From: Isochrysis galbana
Lineage: Eukaryota > Haptophyta > Isochrysidales > Isochrysidaceae
Assembly (NCBI GenBank): GCA_018136815.1
Contig: CM030933.1
Span: forward strand, 6,921,137-6,985,136
Direction of reading: 5' to 3'
Length of the DNA stretch: 64,000 nucleotides
Shown here: positions 39,181 through 48,498 of the stretch, one piece after another
Position numbering within the stretch: the stretch's first letter is position 1
Layout of the letters: every line of letters begins with the position of its first letter
Position numbers and translations under genes: made by a program
The notes under the pieces: model-generated
What the model saw: the letters and a program-made list of their open reading frames with translations, nothing else
Told to the model about the DNA's origin: nothing
Databases searched by the model: none

Positions 39181-39312
39181 CCTCTCTGCCGCGGCCGACT
39201 CACCGCCCGCGCCTCGAGGAGATGGTGAAACCGCCAGCGCTGAGAGGGCGCGCCATGGCAGTTATATTTGGTTTATCTGTAACCGTGTAACCGTCGTTCA
39301 AGCTCAGGAGTA

Positions 39313-39612
39313 ATAGGGCGGTCAAACTCTAGTTTATCTTCTAAGGATGTAAAAATGAGGAAGTCAGGATTAAGGAAGTACACCAAAGTAAAGCGGTAGA
39401 AACCCCGGGAAACACCCATCTAGCACATACTCGATGCCCTTTGGGCCATCTATAGACCCCCCCCCCCAACCCACAACGAAGGATAACCCAAGAACGGCAA
39501 AACATGCCTAAATACACAAATACCTTATCCATATCCATATCTCATATCTCGGAGAGCCCACATTCAAAACGACTCTGGGTGCGATGCGAGCCCGTTCTTG
39601 AGCATCAGCCCG
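39313..39612 (+). repeat. R8 repeat copy
   Basis: Same word order as 15887-16135, starting TAGGGCGGTCAAAC, with a C-run at 39460-39469 and ending in GCGAGCCCGTTCTTGAGCAT. It abuts an R7 tip at 39614. Confidence 0.7.
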
Positions 39613-39652
39613 GTCAACTAAGTTTATACTTAGTTCAGCAAGGGGGGGCGCC

Positions 39653-40546
39653 TCAAGTCGCGTTCCGTCAAAAGAGGGCCATGTGATTTTTTTTCGCTCA
39701 GAACGCTTGTTTTCTTTTTAGGTAGGAATGTCTCAACAATTCCTCCAGTTTATTATTACGAAGATGAGTACAAAGCTAATCACGACACATACAAGGACGC
39801 GGCGCGTGCGCATAGCAAACCCCCCCCCCACACACACACATAAAAAAATATAAAAATAAAAAAATATTCTTGAAGGTGCCTACTATTCTGCTATCCCCCG
39901 TCCCTCTCGCTGGGGACACCCCCTGACATCGCCCTTGCCCCACTCCCGCTCCCCTTTCGCCCCCCCCCTCGGTCCTTTTTATTCGGTTTTGGGGGGTCGA
40001 CCCATGTGCACTACTTTGGGTCTGGCGTCGGGGGAGGGGGGGGGCAGGCCTTTTGGCTCGCAGTTGCTGTGAGACGCTTTGGGTCGCGTCTCTATGTGGG
40101 GGCCCAGCCTTGCGGCTTCCCCCTAGCCCCCCCCCCCACATATATATAGTAACCCCCAGCTACGCAGGCTGAGTTTTCATCTTTTTCGTCTTTTTCTTTT
40201 TCTCACACCCCTCATATTTGGGGTAAACAGCAGATAAAGAGTTCTGCATACACGCACGGCGTACCTCGCGCCGTGCGCATGCACGGCGTGCACATGGGTG
40301 ATTGCAAAACTCATCACACATGCTTTACGTAGTTGTGGGACTTAGATGAAACGCAGATGAAACTAGTTGGCATGCGCACGCACGGCGTCTCCGCGGGGGA
40401 ACTGGTGCCCATGCACGGCGTGCACACTGGTGCAAGCAAGTCCCGTGAGCAGAGAAAAAAGTTGTTATGCCCGCACGGCGCCCTAGCCTTTCCTTGAATC
40501 TTAAAATATTGTTGTATACATAACTATGGACATTTGATCGCTCAAT
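39653..40546 (-). mobile_element. R5 TIR element, copy 2 (inverted)
   Basis: Begins AAGTCGCGTTCCGTCAAAAG (inverted right end of copy 1) and runs through AACAATTCCTCCAG, CTACGCAGGCTGAGTTTTCA (inverted end of the copy-1 frame), GCCGTGCGCATGC-type words, and TATGGACATTTGATCGCTCA. It lacks the other terminal repeat because R5 copy 3 starts there. The middle of the copy-1 frame is missing. Confidence 0.7.
39842..40148 (+). mobile_element. R6 copy inserted in R5 copy 2
   Basis: In copy 1 the CA-repeat region is directly followed by the GTAACCCCCAGCTACGCAGG sequence (inverted). In copy 2 about 300 bp of R6 intervene: an A-rich start with ATATTCTTGAAGGTGCC, then TCGACCCATGTGCACTACTT and a C-run end. 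Confidence 0.6.
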
Positions 40547-41990
40547 AAGTCGCGTTCCGTCAAACGTCAAAAGAGGGCCAGCTGATTTTCTATGTGCTTG
40601 TTTTCTTTTTGGGTGGCCACATTATTATTATTACAAAGCTAATTACGCTCCCCCACTATCAACACACGCGGTAACCCCCAGCTACGCGGGCTGAGTTTTC
40701 ATCTTCTTCGTCTTTTTCTCTCCGTGCGTGCGCATGGAAGTTTCCACGCGCCGTCACCGATGCGCAGAAAAGGGTTTCGTTATGCGCATGATGAGCATTT
40801 CTCTCGGGCGTCCCCGCGGGGACGCCGTGCGTGCGCATGGAAGTTTCCACACGCCGTCACCTATGCGCAGGGTTTCGTTATGCGCATGATGAGCATTTCG
40901 CACCGCGGGAAGCAGAGAAAAAAAGTCATCTGCATTTAATTTTAAAATACTGCTATGTACTAGGGCGGTCAAACAGGGGCTTTTTAACTATTAGTAAGGG
41001 TTGGGCTGCAATTTTTGACCGTGGCGCGGTGCCCAATAAAAACGCTCCGGGAGGGGCTACCTGACGCTACGAAAATCTTCGCCAAGAAATGGTGCGATCC
41101 GCCCCCCCTCTCGCCCCCTCCGTCACGCGCGCTCACGCTCTACCCGTAAAGAATGGGCCGTCGCGCCCGCGGGGGGATCGGTTCCTTGATATCTAAGCTA
41201 CATTCGGCATTTGATTCCCGCCCGATGCAGCGTCGTGTCGGGCTGCCGACAGTCCGACCACCCCCTGACCCTCTGGTATCATTGCCCTATCGGGGCGCGG
41301 GCTGTCAGATTGGCGTGACCACGACGAGGTATCGGGGCGCGGGCTGTCAGATTGGCGTGACCATGCGGGTGGGACCTGTGTATTTGGTATCTGGCGGGGT
41401 CTCTCGTCCTGATGGATCGTCGAAAACGGGCAGGCCGCGCGGCCCCCATCGGTTCGAAGTTGGGCTCTCCGGGCCTCGCTCGGCGACGGCTCAACGTTCA
41501 ATGGGCTCGGCGGATGGGTGATTTCGACGAGGTATCAGGGCGCGGCCTGTCCGATTGGCGTGACCATGCGGGTGGGACCTGTGTATTTGGTATCTGGCGG
41601 GGTCTCCCATCCTGATGGATCGTCGAAAACGGGCACGCAGCCCGCCCGGTCTCGACTTGAAGTTGAGCTTTTCAAGCTTTTGCGATTTTAGCGTCTTCTG
41701 TCTTTTTTTGATTACGTTTTGTTGTTGGGGCCCAAGGGGGGGGGTCCGGGTCCTAATGGACCCCGGATATGTGCTAGTTGGGTGTATTGGGAACTTTCTA
41801 CCGTGAAAAATCCTCAAATTTCCTCAATTCTGAGATGGTCATTTTTCACCCCTTATAAAAAAACACTGTTTGACCGCCCTATATGTACAACTGTGGACAT
41901 TCGATCGCTCAAATCGACTGATGTCCCACAATTGACGGAACGACACCTATTCGACTGATGCCCCACAATTGCTGACGGAACGACACCTTC
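40547..41990 (-). mobile_element. R5 TIR element, copy 3 (inverted, interrupted)
   Basis: Starts AAGTCGCGTTCCGTC, with a small internal duplication (CAAACGTCAAAAG). It contains CTACGCGGGCTGAGTTTTCA and duplicated GCGCATGGAAGTTTCCAC words, is interrupted at TATGTAC by the TA-flanked element, and resumes with TATGTACAACTGTGGACATT. It ends twice in a GACGGAACGACACC-type terminal repeat (41935-41950 and 41975-41990), so the end is itself duplicated. Confidence 0.7.
40961..41881. mobile_element. TA-flanked TIR element (917 bp)
   Basis: Inverted ends share GGGCGGTCAAACAG (40963 on plus; inverted, ending at 41879) and are flanked by TA on both sides, as for Tc1/mariner-like insertions. Inside are tandem units: GGCGCGGGCTGTCAGATTGG at 41294 and 41335, a diverged one near 41540, and a 70-bp unit with CTGTGTATTTGGTATCTGGC at 41368 and 41578 ending TCGTCGAAAACGGGCA. 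No transposase is visible, so it is a non-autonomous (MITE-like) element. Its terminal motif recurs at 8456, 39313 and 53520. Confidence 0.78.
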
Positions 41991-42149
41991 GCGCCCCCCC
42001 TCTCAGGCACCAATTCCCCTCCGGGGGGCCTGTCGCCTGTCGGCCTGTCGTTCAACCCCATGCCCCATGCCCATGCCCCATGCTCTGCCTTCTGGCATGA
42101 GCAGGGCAATCAACAACACCACCCAGACCCCCAGTGAGCGCGGCTGCGT

Positions 42150-42250
42150 CCACACACACGTGCTACTTTATCTACGTACGACTTTGCTCTTTCTCTTTAT
42201 TGTTATTCCCTACTTCATCTACGTACGACTTTGCTCTTTATTGTTATTCC
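42150..42250 (+). repeat. Tandem duplication of about 43 bp
   Basis: ATCTACGTACGACTTTGCTC occurs twice, at 42169 and 42219, each followed by TTTATTGTTATTCC. The unit spacing is about 50 bp. Confidence 0.75.
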
Positions 42251-42299
42251 GCGCAGCTGTGTGCGCGCCCCCGCACCGCCGCTCGTTGCTCGTCCACCG

Positions 42300-42420
42300 C
42301 CACCGCCCACCGCCCACCGCATATTTTGCATATTTTGCTGCATATTTGGGTATTTTTTTGCATATTTTGCATATATGCACTGCCTATTTTGGCCGAAAAA
42401 ACTGCATATTTCTATTTAGG
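42300..42420 (+). repeat. GCATATTTTG array
   Basis: Six or so GCATATTT words within 100 bp, loosely spaced. No known motif. Confidence 0.6.
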
Positions 42421-42689
42421 CTCAGGTAGAAATTGTCGGAGCGAAGCTCGTTTCCTCTTTGCAAACGAGTCGCGAAGGCGCACCGGCGGCTAGCGCGGCG
42501 CCCAGTTCATCCGGGGAGCCCGGAACGGGCTCATCGGGAGAACGGGGAAGGCATATGACGGGCATGTGAAATGGACGGGAAAGTGGCACGGAACGCGAAT
42601 CGGAGGGACGGAGGGACGGAGGACGTAGGAAAGGGCGCGGCGAGCAGATAGCAGATACCGCTTGGCTGGGACTCGTAGGGACTCGTAGG

Positions 42690-43190
42690 TCCAAGGTACA
42701 CAAGAACAATGAATCGAGGCGGCCATGGCCGGACGTTAGTCGATCGATAGCTTCGACCGTAAGAGGGAGAGGACTGTCTTCGATTCGCAGCTTGGAATTA
42801 ACATCGCGGTATCGCGGTAGTCTACGCAGAACGCAGAAACGTACTACCGAGCCGTCTTTCTTGGTGACCAGGACAACACGAGAAGCCCAGGACGAATTAG
42901 ATTTGCAGATGATGCCCGCGGACTCCATCTTGCAAACCTCGTCTTCGATAATCTTTTCGCCCTCGTGCCCTACTCGAGACGGCGCGTGGCGGTGCGGTTG
43001 TACTCCAGGATTGAGGGGCAGCTCCACTTCCATGACGTGAGTATGATTCGGACTGGTCGGATCCACAGCGAAGGCGCCAATGCGGCGGGTCAGCATCTGT
43101 CGAATACGGTGGAACAGTTCGACCGTGGGTGTGAGCGCGTGCCTTACAAACTCGACTATTCATGCCTACAGCTTTCAGATGGGCAGGAAT
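42690..43190 (-). pseudogene. Ty3/gypsy-type reverse transcriptase fragment, broken
   Basis: Minus strand. It reads into the start of the reverse-transcriptase domain: E-x-x-I-I-E-D-E-V-x-K-M-x-S-A-G-I-I, then S-N-S-S-W-A-S-R-V-V-L-V-T-K-K-D-G-S, then R-F-C-V. There the frame is shifted by a 7-bp tandem duplication (CGCAGAA twice on plus) and, 20 bp on, by an 8-bp tandem duplication (ATCGCGGT twice), which together restore the frame. It ends at about C-T-L-D-L, before the catalytic Y-x-D-D region. No terminal repeats or other pol domains were seen. It is a dead fragment lying directly 5' of the TTI2-like gene. Confidence 0.8.
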
Positions 43191-43334
43191 ACAAAACACA
43201 CTGTGAAAGTCGCCGTCGGCGCGCGCCGCTGGATCTCTCGTCGCCCGGTCTTCTCTCGTCCCACCCACACAGCAGAAGAGAAAGCGGATGATTCCACAGG
43301 GAAATATACGAGTAAAGTACTCGAGTAAGGGTAG
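43191..43334 (+). promoter_or_regulatory. 5' flank of TTI2-like gene
   Basis: Short unique stretch between the retroelement fragment and the first ATG; no motif is evident. Confidence 0.2.
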
Positions 43335-46124
43335 ATGGAGAACTCCTGGAGGGCAGGGAGGGAGGGATTTGGAAAGGGGGGGAGGGGCAGCGGCATCTCG
43401 GCGGCGGCGGCGTACGTGCCAATGCCAGCCGACGGGAGCGCGGCCGCAGTCGGAGAGAGGTTGCACGCGCTGCAATCGGCTTGCCGAGCCGCACGCGCCG
43501 CGGCCATCCCGTCAACTATCCGTCAGATCGAGGCGTACCTACCAGAGGCTGTGGGCACCCTGAGGAGCGAGGCGCCAGCAGAGGCGGCAGTGAATTCACT
43601 CATCGAGCTGCTCCTGGCGGTTCTCGAGGCATGTGGGAAGGAGCAGCCGGCACAGCAGGTGCATCCCAACCCACTTGCATAGCGCCCTCTCGCGGCCCGT
43701 CCCGTTGAGGTGCCAGCTTCGCCTCCGTGCAGGTCTTGCACAGCGCTGTCTCGTGCTTCCGCATATGCTGTGGTCCTGCGGATGGATTCGAGGACACAGG
43801 CGATGCACCGGCAGATGTTTCACCGAGGGGGGGGGTGCTCAGCACTGACATGGTCGTGTGCAATGTCTGCGAACACCTTGACCGCGCAGACTCCGCCCCT
43901 TTCGATGAGGCCCACCAGCTGCGCTCAATCAACATGTTGAAGGGTTGTCTGCGCTTGGCGGAGATGATGTCATCGCTGTACCGGACAGTGTGCCACGCCG
44001 CGCCTCTCCTACTGATGCGTCTGCAAAGGCTGCGCGAACCACGCCCCGCGCGGCGCGAGGGCGTCCCTGGTCCTCTCACCCCTCTCGTCAGTTCAGAGGC
44101 GGCCACTGCCCTGCGAGGACTTGGAGCGGCTCTGCCTCACTCTCAACTATGCTGGCTCATAGCGGTCTCGTCGTCCACATGGCCCAGCAAGGGAAGCGCC
44201 CCCTCCGATGCCTCCCAGTCCATCCTTTCGGTGCCTGACTCTGTCATCTCCCAGCTCAGGGCCTCCTTTTCTTCCATCGTCGCCGACGCTGCGGCATGCG
44301 TGGGCCCAGCACTAGGGAGGCCGAGCTCGTCATCCGAGGGCGCCGCAATGGTTCGAAAACTCCTACGGCAAGGACTCGCTCTTGACGCTCCGCCGAGAGA
44401 TCGGCTACTGGACGGGTTGACGCTAGCCTTCCTAGGGCGAGCGGCCGCGGACGATGGTGCCGTGCCCAGGAGTGAGGTGGCGGGAGCCCACCTGGCGCTT
44501 GTGGACGCTCCTAGAAGTGGTCACCGCATAGAATGTTCGATCGATGAGGCTGATCAAGCCGCTCGTTCGGCGCTGTGGTCGCTGCTACAGGCCCTGTCTC
44601 CGTCCGCCAAGATTCAGTCCCAGTTAGACGCATGGGTGGATGGCGCTGTTTCGGAGGTGGTTCTCATGGGCACGGTTGAGCCATGGCGAGACCGAGCGCT
44701 TGGGCTCCTGTCTGTCTGTCCCATGCTGTTTCGTTGGGCCCGGCTGGACGGTGTGGCTCAAAAGAATAAACTGCACGAGAATCTTGTCGTCGAATGGTTG
44801 GCCCTTCTTGCTGAGCTCGCACCCGGTGCGATGCCGGGCACAGCCTGTTGCAAGCCATGTCTCTTGTCTATCCCAGTGGTCAATTCACTCGCCATTCATT
44901 GTGCATCCCGTCATAGGTCGTAGTCCACATGCAGAAGAGCCTTGGCCCGCAGACCCGCTATCCACGCCTACCATCGTGAGCTCTGTGACGGCGGTGCTCG
45001 CCGCCCTGTGCGATGCGGTCGGGATGCCACCTGTGCTGCTGCGAAGACAGCTGATGGGAGGCGTGTGCCGCTGTCTAAATGCGCGGCTCCTTGCCGCCGA
45101 GGCAGGTTACTTTACCCATCGTACACGTAGGCTTGCCCGTGCCCTTGCTGCGAGCGTGTGCGCACTGCCACGGCCTCACCTCAGCGGCGCCTCCGATTCG
45201 CACAAGCTGTTGCCGCTCCTCCTAGGCTGGTCTGAAGTTGTCGACCCGCCTGCGCGCAGCGCCGTCTTGCACGCAGTGCGCCACTGCGTGCATGATCTCC
45301 GTGCCCCGGAGGTGCAATGGCACGGTCAGCTCGTCCTTGCGCGGCTGCGCAAGCTCCTCGTCTTTCGCGACGCGATCGTTCTAAACGAGCTCCTCCCAGC
45401 ACTCCATCGCGCGCATGAGGCGGCCATCGGCGGCCTTTCTGAGGAAGAAAAGCGCGAGCATATCGAGCAATTATTGATGGATCTAGATAACGAGGTCTTG
45501 ACCGTGAGCGACAAGCCCACGGCGCGCAGGCTGTATGCACGCTGGTTACCTCTCTTCTTCACCTCGTTAGGGATCCAAGTCTGCTCGCGACTCCCCAGCC
45601 TTGTTGATCACTCCTTGGTGCTGCTCGACCAGGAGGTCGGGGTGGCAAGGGCTGCAATGCGTATGCGGGGGTTAGAGGTAGCTCCAACGACGCTGCGCTG
45701 CACGTTCGAGCAAGCGCTGCCCCCCGTGCGGGACGCGATCCGTGTGCTCGAGTCGTTGCTTCGGGCCGCTTGGCCGAGGGCGGCAGCCCACGCCCCGAAA
45801 GCTTTGACGCACATTCTCGCTGCGCTTGTGCGCATCGAGCTCTTGGTCGAGGAGTTCCTTCCGTTAGTGGCCGACGCCTGCGACACATCGTCAAATCGCG
45901 CGGATAAGGAGCCGCTACTATTGGGTGAACTTGCTGATTTCGTGGCGTTGTTGACCCTCTGCCCGAACGGAGGGAACGTGTGTGCAGGCGTCATCGACCT
46001 CTTCATCTCCCAAATCCCTCCCGGCGCCGAGACGCTCGGCCGGCTTACGGCGGCTGTGAAGAGGTTGAGGCCGAGTGTTGGTGCCGAATCTAACGATCAG
46101 GAGGTGAAGGGCGTTTTCGGCTGA
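43335..46124 (+). CDS. TTI2: TTI2-like TELO2-interacting protein (3 exons)
   Basis: Exons 43335-43658, 43733-44825 and 44917-46124. Introns GTGCAT...GTGCAG (74 nt) and GTGCGA...CATAG (91 nt). Joins are in frame, giving 874 residues. An alternative acceptor 18 nt downstream (44935) is also in frame, so two isoforms are possible. The protein is an all-helical HEAT-like solenoid. The most telling segment, at about residues 570-625, reads L-L-P-L-L-L-G-W-S-E-V-V, V-L-H-A-V-R-H-C-V-H-D-L, V-Q-W-H-G-Q-L-V-L, and F-R-D-A-I-V-L-N-E-L-L-P-A-L, which follows the Tti2 family pattern. TTI2 acts with TELO2 and TTI1 (TTT complex) and Hsp90 to mature PI3K-like kinases such as mTOR and ATM. The first ATG is uncertain; M30 (at 43422) is an alternative. 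An unrelated HEAT protein is the main other option. Confidence 0.65.
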
Positions 46125-46240
46125 GGACGGGGAGGGCCTAGGTCCAACATTGGACGGCGTTGGGCTAGCATTGTTGGATGAAATGTGGTACGGACTTTGG
46201 ACTCAAATATATGTTCTTACTCGTGCGAGTAAGAAAACTA
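46125..46240. other. 3' flank of TTI2-like gene
   Basis: Short spacer before repeats; nothing recognised. Confidence 0.25.
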
Positions 46241-46249
46241 ATCTCTTGA

Positions 46250-46805
46250 ATATGCCGGTCAACGCTACTAGAACCCACCCCTGCTACCGGGAGACGCCCC
46301 TGCCGTCAGCAACATCCTTGCCGCACTCACTCCCCTCCCTCGCTCCCCCCCTCGTTCCTTTATTTCCGGCATTCGGGGGGTCGGCCCATGTGCACTACTT
46401 TGGGCCTCGCGCGCGGGGGAGAACCGGGACGGGGCTTTCGAAGCGAAGATATGTGATACTCGTGAGTCATAAAAAAGACCCTTTAAAGTTCGAAATTCTT
46501 GCCTCACGCGTCACACGTGGCAGTGGGGCTATAGTTTCTACCCACGCCCCTGACCCTTTCTTCCCCTGCCCCAGCCCACCCCTTGCGCTTGGCCCGACGT
46601 AGTGCACACGGGCCCACCCCCTGAAACCAAAGACAAAGGAATGAAGGGGGCAGTGTAAAGGTGGTGAGTGTTCTGGGATATAGATAGGCCATGACGTCAC
46701 CTTCAAGAATATTTTTTTAGTTGGGCGATGGCGTGAGTCGGTACTGTGAGTATGTGGTCCTATAGCCAGCGGTAGTAGCCTGAATCTTCAAATGTTCTTC
46801 AACAC
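46250..46805. repeat. R6 inverted pair
   Basis: A plus R6 segment (46330-46420: TTCCTTTATTTCC, GGGGTCGGCCCATGTGCACT) faces a minus segment (46575-46650: GTAGTGCACACGGGCCCACC, CCAAAGACAAAGGAATGAAG), followed by CCTTCAAGAATATTTTTTTA (46703) and the inverted tip CCTGAATCTTCAAATG (46780). Two copies in opposite orientation, or one fold-back. Confidence 0.55.
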
Positions 46806-46849
46806 CACATCAAGAACAGAACATTACTGCCTCAAGATACCCACGACTC

Positions 46850-47107
46850 TTTGCCGGAAAACCGCCAAGAGATAACCCGGTCATCTAGTGGCAAAGGAGG
46901 AAGGAGGGAACCGAACCGTCAAGCCGCCAAGGGCTGGAGCACCCCGCCCAACGCCCAACGCCTGACCCTGACCCCCCCAAAACACGGGCCCCTATGTAGC
47001 GCACAAGAGGAGAAGCCGCAAGGCAGGTGGGGGGAGGAAGGTTGAGGGGGATAGGGCGTGGCTCCTAGAGCCACGGGCGAGGCGTGAACATTAAAAGGGT
47101 TTTTTCA
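46850..47107 (+). repeat. R6 3' half
   Basis: Words GGGCCCCTATGTAGCGCACA, AAGCCGCAAGGCAGG and CGGGCGAGGCGTGAACATTA, then AAAAGGGTTTTTT, match the end of the R6 copy at 54540-54683. Confidence 0.55.
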
Positions 47108-47481
47108 TCGCAATCAAGTACAAACTTATTTCTGCACTCGTGAGTAGTGAGTAAGAAGAACTATCAGTAAAGCTGATAGGGTCATGGGGGCCCCGTTCCC
47201 CCCTTCCTCCATCGCAGACACCCTCTGGGTGGGCCTGCACACTCAACCCCAGCCCCTGCCTGCTGGCAAGGGCTGAGCTGACATCATTCTGGCCCAGACC
47301 CTCGCCGAACGCGCGCCGCGCGCCGCACGCACTCGCCTGCACTGGCCCTCGCTCGTACTGACCCCCACTCCACCACTGAGCCACAAACCACCTGAGCCGA
47401 CAGGATGGCACCCAGGGCCAGCGAGGCCAGCGTGGGAGAGGCAGGAGAGGCCAGGGGCCCTATCGTTTTAACGATAGTTCT
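47108..47481 (-). repeat. R10 repeat copy with hairpins
   Basis: Inverse of 51050-51250: GGGTGGGCCTGCACACTCAA, CAGCCCCTGCCTGCTGG, GCTGAGCTGACA, TGGCCCAGACC. It contains one hairpin at 47162-47181 (arms CTATCAG / CTGATAG) and ends in the R4 hairpin CTATCGTT / AACGATAG at 47459-47481. Confidence 0.6.
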
Positions 47482-48498
47482 AGACGGTAGTGTGAATGGT
47501 GTTGCTTGTGTTGCGGGCTGTGATGCACAGGCTGTTACACATAATGCACCATACGCGCCAAGCCGCGGTACCTTCAGCAGCGTTGCAGCGGCATCCGTGG
47601 GGCGCAACGCGCGCCCGCAGTTGCGCTAGTCGTAGCGCGGCAAACGAAAACCATGGTTGTGCTTTGTGCTGCGCGTGTGCGTAGCTGCACCTCGCTGCGC
47701 TTTGCGTTTGCCGAGCTGCACATCACGTGCATGTATGACGTGGCCACGATGCATATACCAGCTATACGCTGCGATAGAATCTGCAGTTGCAGTAGAAGCT
47801 CGCATGCATGCACGCAATGAGCAGCTGCCACATGTCCCCAATCGCAATGCTTAAGCGCAAGCGGATACATGTGTTTGTATGGTCAGCCATCGGCGGCGTT
47901 GCTTGAAAAAGTGACGCTGAAGCACGAAACCGCACGCACATTGGCATGGGCGCTAGCAACCAGCAACGTACAACGTACGCGACACCCGTAGGCGAAATAC
48001 ATCGTCAATAGCAATAGTAGTAGCAATCACCATCGGCCGATTACAAGTACAAGCATTAGCACTCGCTGGCTAGAGCAGACCGCAGGCAATGCAGTGAGAG
48101 GAGTGGGATTGTGCCTTTTAGTAGGGGCGCCACGAGTCTGAACTCAACCAGTTGTGCATTCATGCGGCAAAGAAAGTCCAATTGACATGTGATCTTTCTT
48201 GGCATGCGCACTCATCAATCTTTCACACATCACATCTTCGCAGGCGCCCTCCGCAAAAGTGAGCGTGAGACTTCAACGTCCGAGAGAAACAAGTCCTTGG
48301 CTGGGGGGCCAAGCAGCAAGCCAGACCCTTTCATTTAATCCGATCACTATCCTCTCTCCACTGGCAAAAATAACGACGGCATGGTGAAAGCGCAGCAGGC
48401 GGAAAGGTGCAAGCCGGGGGAAACAAATTCTCAGACCGTGAGGCTGGCCATCTTCTCGTTTGGTGTTCCAAACTGCACTCACATCTCCCGTTTGTGGG
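47482..48498. other. Convergent intergenic region, no gene seen
   Basis: About 1 kb of mixed sequence between the last repeat and the 3' end of the eIF2D gene. Short frames on both strands show no domain. 47990-48070 has CAATAGCAATAGTAGTAGCA-type words. Confidence 0.3.

Larger units (their letters stand above)
39614..42130. mobile_element. Nested repeat cluster: R7 interrupted by R5 copies, themselves interrupted
   Basis: An R7 element starts at 39614 and breaks off after GGGGGGGCGCCTC at about 39652. Its next piece (CGCGCCCCCCCTCTCAGGCA, then CTCCGGGGGG) resumes at about 41991 and runs to 42130. Between lie R5 copy 2 (39653-40546, inverted, with an R6 insert at about 39842-40148) and R5 copy 3 (40547-41990, inverted, with a TA-flanked element at 40963-41879). 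Insertion order is therefore R7, then R5, then R6 and the TA element. Confidence 0.75.
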
